This document shows positions 13,404-14,040 of a DNA stretch of 14,040 bases, piece by piece (the first letter of the stretch is position 1; each line of letters starts with the position of its first letter). The notes below the pieces were generated by a model. That model ran no database searches, was not told where the DNA came from, and saw only the letters and a list, made by a program, of their open reading frames with translations. The stretch covers positions 1 to 14,040 of the forward strand of contig CAZVFV010000016.1 in assembly GCA_964626625.1 (NCBI GenBank), written 5' to 3'. The position numbers and the translations under genes were made by a program. Source of the stretch: CAYZPE01 sp964626625. Its GTDB lineage: Bacteria; Patescibacteriota; Minisyncoccia; Phycocordibacterales; CAYZPE01.

Positions 13404-13721
13404 ATGGTTTTAAAAAAGAAGACAACAAAAAGAAGTTTTATAAAAAAATTATTAGCTCTTGATGATGATTCAAAAGAAGAAGCACAAGAGGGAAAATATT
13501 TTGTATTACAAGACGGAAAACTTTTCAAAAGTCCAAAAGATTTAATGGATGCGCTTGGAGCAATGCCCGAAGAACAATTTGACTATCATACTAAACAGGG
13601 GAGAAATGATTTTGCGAACTGGCTTTGGTTTGTATTTGATGAAAAAGAATTAGCTGACACAATTTTCAAAGCAAAAACTCAAAAAGATACATTAAAGATT
13701 TTGAAGAAACACTACGGCTAA
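13404..13721 (+). CDS. Small DUF5752-like protein next to the GT4/GH57 genes
   Basis: 105 residues, cytosolic. A basic N-terminus (MVLKKKTTKRSFIKKLL) and an acidic linker precede a compact domain: YFVLQDGKLFKSPKDLMDAL, then MPEEQFDYHT, then RNDFANWLWFVFDEKELADTI, and a Lys-rich end. The pattern F-L-DG...K-L-AL...F-H...NDF-NW...VF-D-LA resembles the family I know as DUF5752, found in archaea and CPR bacteria, some near GH57 or GT4 enzymes. No catalytic motif is evident. It may be an accessory or binding module for the neighbouring glucan enzymes. The family name is from memory of the motif; function unknown. Confidence 0.65.
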   Translation: MVLKKKTTKRSFIKKLLALDDDSKEEAQEGKYFVLQDGKLFKSPKDLMDALGAMPEEQFDYHTKQGRNDFANWLWFVFDEKELADTIFKAKTQKDTLKILKKHYG

Positions 13722-13727
13722 AATTTG

Positions 13728-13736
13728 TGTTATAAA
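13728..13736 (+). promoter_or_regulatory. Extended -10 before the GC-rich 3' segment
   Basis: TGT-TATAAA is an extended -10 (hexamer 13731-13736) starting 6 nt after the DUF5752-like stop codon. It would start a transcript near 13744, directly ahead of the first hairpin of the GC-rich segment. AT-rich DNA offers many chance matches, so this is tentative. Confidence 0.35.
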
Positions 13737-13743
13737 TATATAT

Positions 13744-14035
13744 AGAAAAGATGGCGCGAGAATGTCTCGCACAAGTCCTTGTTGTTTTAACATTTTCCGT
13801 CTTAGACGGGAAAGGATGGTGTGTTATCAGATTTCGCGAAAGATTTGGGTGTTGTGCATGCGTCCGCGCGTGCCGGTACGATGGGCAGTGGGACGTCGGC
13901 CTGCTCCGCCTCGGCTTCGTCAATCGCTGGTCTGCTGGGCGCCGTTTCTTCTCTCGCCTACCTGCCATCAAGGCAGGTAACTGATACTTTAATACTTTGG
14001 TCCCTCCAAACCCCTCGCGTAAGCGAGGGGTTTTT
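13744..14035 (+). ncRNA. Candidate structured non-coding RNA, family unknown
   Basis: About 290 nt lie between a possible promoter and a strong terminator and show no believable protein. Frames that stay open translate to Arg/Ser/Cys-rich or low-complexity sequence. The core at about 13851-13975 is markedly GC-rich in an AT-rich genome, as expected of a structured RNA. Hairpins seen: GCGAGA/TCTCGC (13756-13761, 13765-13770); a 9-bp stem with one G-U (13793-13801 with 13805-13813, loop TTA); CGTCC/GGACG (13861-13865 region with 13891-13895 region); GACG/CGTC (13892-13895, 13918-13921); and TACCTGCC/GGCAGGTA (13959-13966, 13972-13979). TATCAG (13825-13830) can pair long-range with CTGATA (13981-13986), closing a multi-branch domain. 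I do not find the signatures of tmRNA, RNase P, SRP RNA or tRNA. A leader of a gene beyond the window is the main alternative. Confidence 0.4.
14008..14035 (+). terminator. Intrinsic terminator at the right end
   Basis: CCCCTCGC (14011-14018) pairs with GCGAGGGG (14023-14030) around GTAA. It is extended by AAA/TTT and followed by a T5 run. A competing short hairpin TTTGG/CCAAA (13996-14000 with 14006-14010) overlaps its left foot. Confidence 0.88.
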
Positions 14036-14040
14036 CTATA

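Noticed and set aside
13806..14040. A stop-free frame (GVLSDFAKDLGVVHASARAGT...) through the GC-rich 3' segment, plus other overlapping frames on both strands
   Set aside because: The sequence becomes Ala/Ser low-complexity, has no good start, and continues through an obvious terminator hairpin, whose translation (TPRVSEGFF) is typical of non-coding read-through. GC-rich DNA leaves long frames open by chance.
1..14040. Alternative genetic code (TGA as Gly or Trp), prompted by the lack of TGA stops
   Set aside because: No conserved gene is interrupted by TGA under the standard code, and conserved Trp and Gly use TGG and GGN. The stop usage (12 TAA, 2 TAG) is simple bias.
1..14040. tRNA genes, CRISPR arrays, transposases or integrase/attachment sites
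   Set aside because: No regularly spaced repeats, GTTCRA-type tRNA arm in a gene-free region, or transposase-like protein was found. The inverted repeats seen are single hairpins without flanking target duplications.

Overview
The window is AT-rich with compact genes, and every supported gene is on the + strand. The gene set and proteins point to a Candidate Phyla Radiation (Patescibacteria) genome, most likely a Parcubacteria-type lineage. This is inferred from three things: secreted proteins with a YQGRL...GG-SGTT N-terminus and a cohesin/FN3-like tail, small single-copy versions of standard families, and near absence of Shine-Dalgarno sequences. The code is standard: 12 of the 14 reading frames end in TAA, 2 in TAG and none in TGA, and no TGA interrupts a conserved gene.

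Layout. 1-364: AT-rich perfect palindrome, a DnaA-box match, a promoter, a 39-residue Lys/Arg-rich histone-H1-like protein and a strong terminator. 373-2928: secA with its own promoter and a 23-bp-stem terminator. 2929-4065: a secreted/anchored surface-protein gene that is broken; the start of one protein type is joined out of frame to the end of another. 4090-5834: a DedA-family membrane protein, then a thioredoxin-like/DsbB pair for disulfide formation. 5866-9393: an export operon of membrane-fusion protein, ABC ATPase and FtsX/MacB permease. 9474-10556: AI-2E/PerM-family membrane protein. 10560-13721: a carbohydrate group with a GT4 glycogen-synthase-like enzyme, a GH57 glycosidase and a small DUF5752-like protein, with structured intergenic DNA between them. 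13728-14040: a GC-rich, apparently non-coding stretch ending in a strong terminator, possibly an unidentified structured RNA.

How the genes work together. SecA exports envelope proteins. The Trx-like/DsbB pair would oxidise exported cysteines. The ABC operon moves a substrate or works on the envelope. DedA and PerM-like proteins serve membrane homeostasis. The GT4/GH57 pair suggests building and trimming an intracellular alpha-glucan.

Two expression patterns recur. In six genes the -10 hexamer ends only 6-8 nt before the ATG, which predicts leaderless mRNAs. All three tight within-operon junctions have the same form, TAA-T-ATG, without a Shine-Dalgarno. The least explained parts are the broken surface gene, the hairpin-rich spacers around the GH57 gene and the GC-rich 3' segment.
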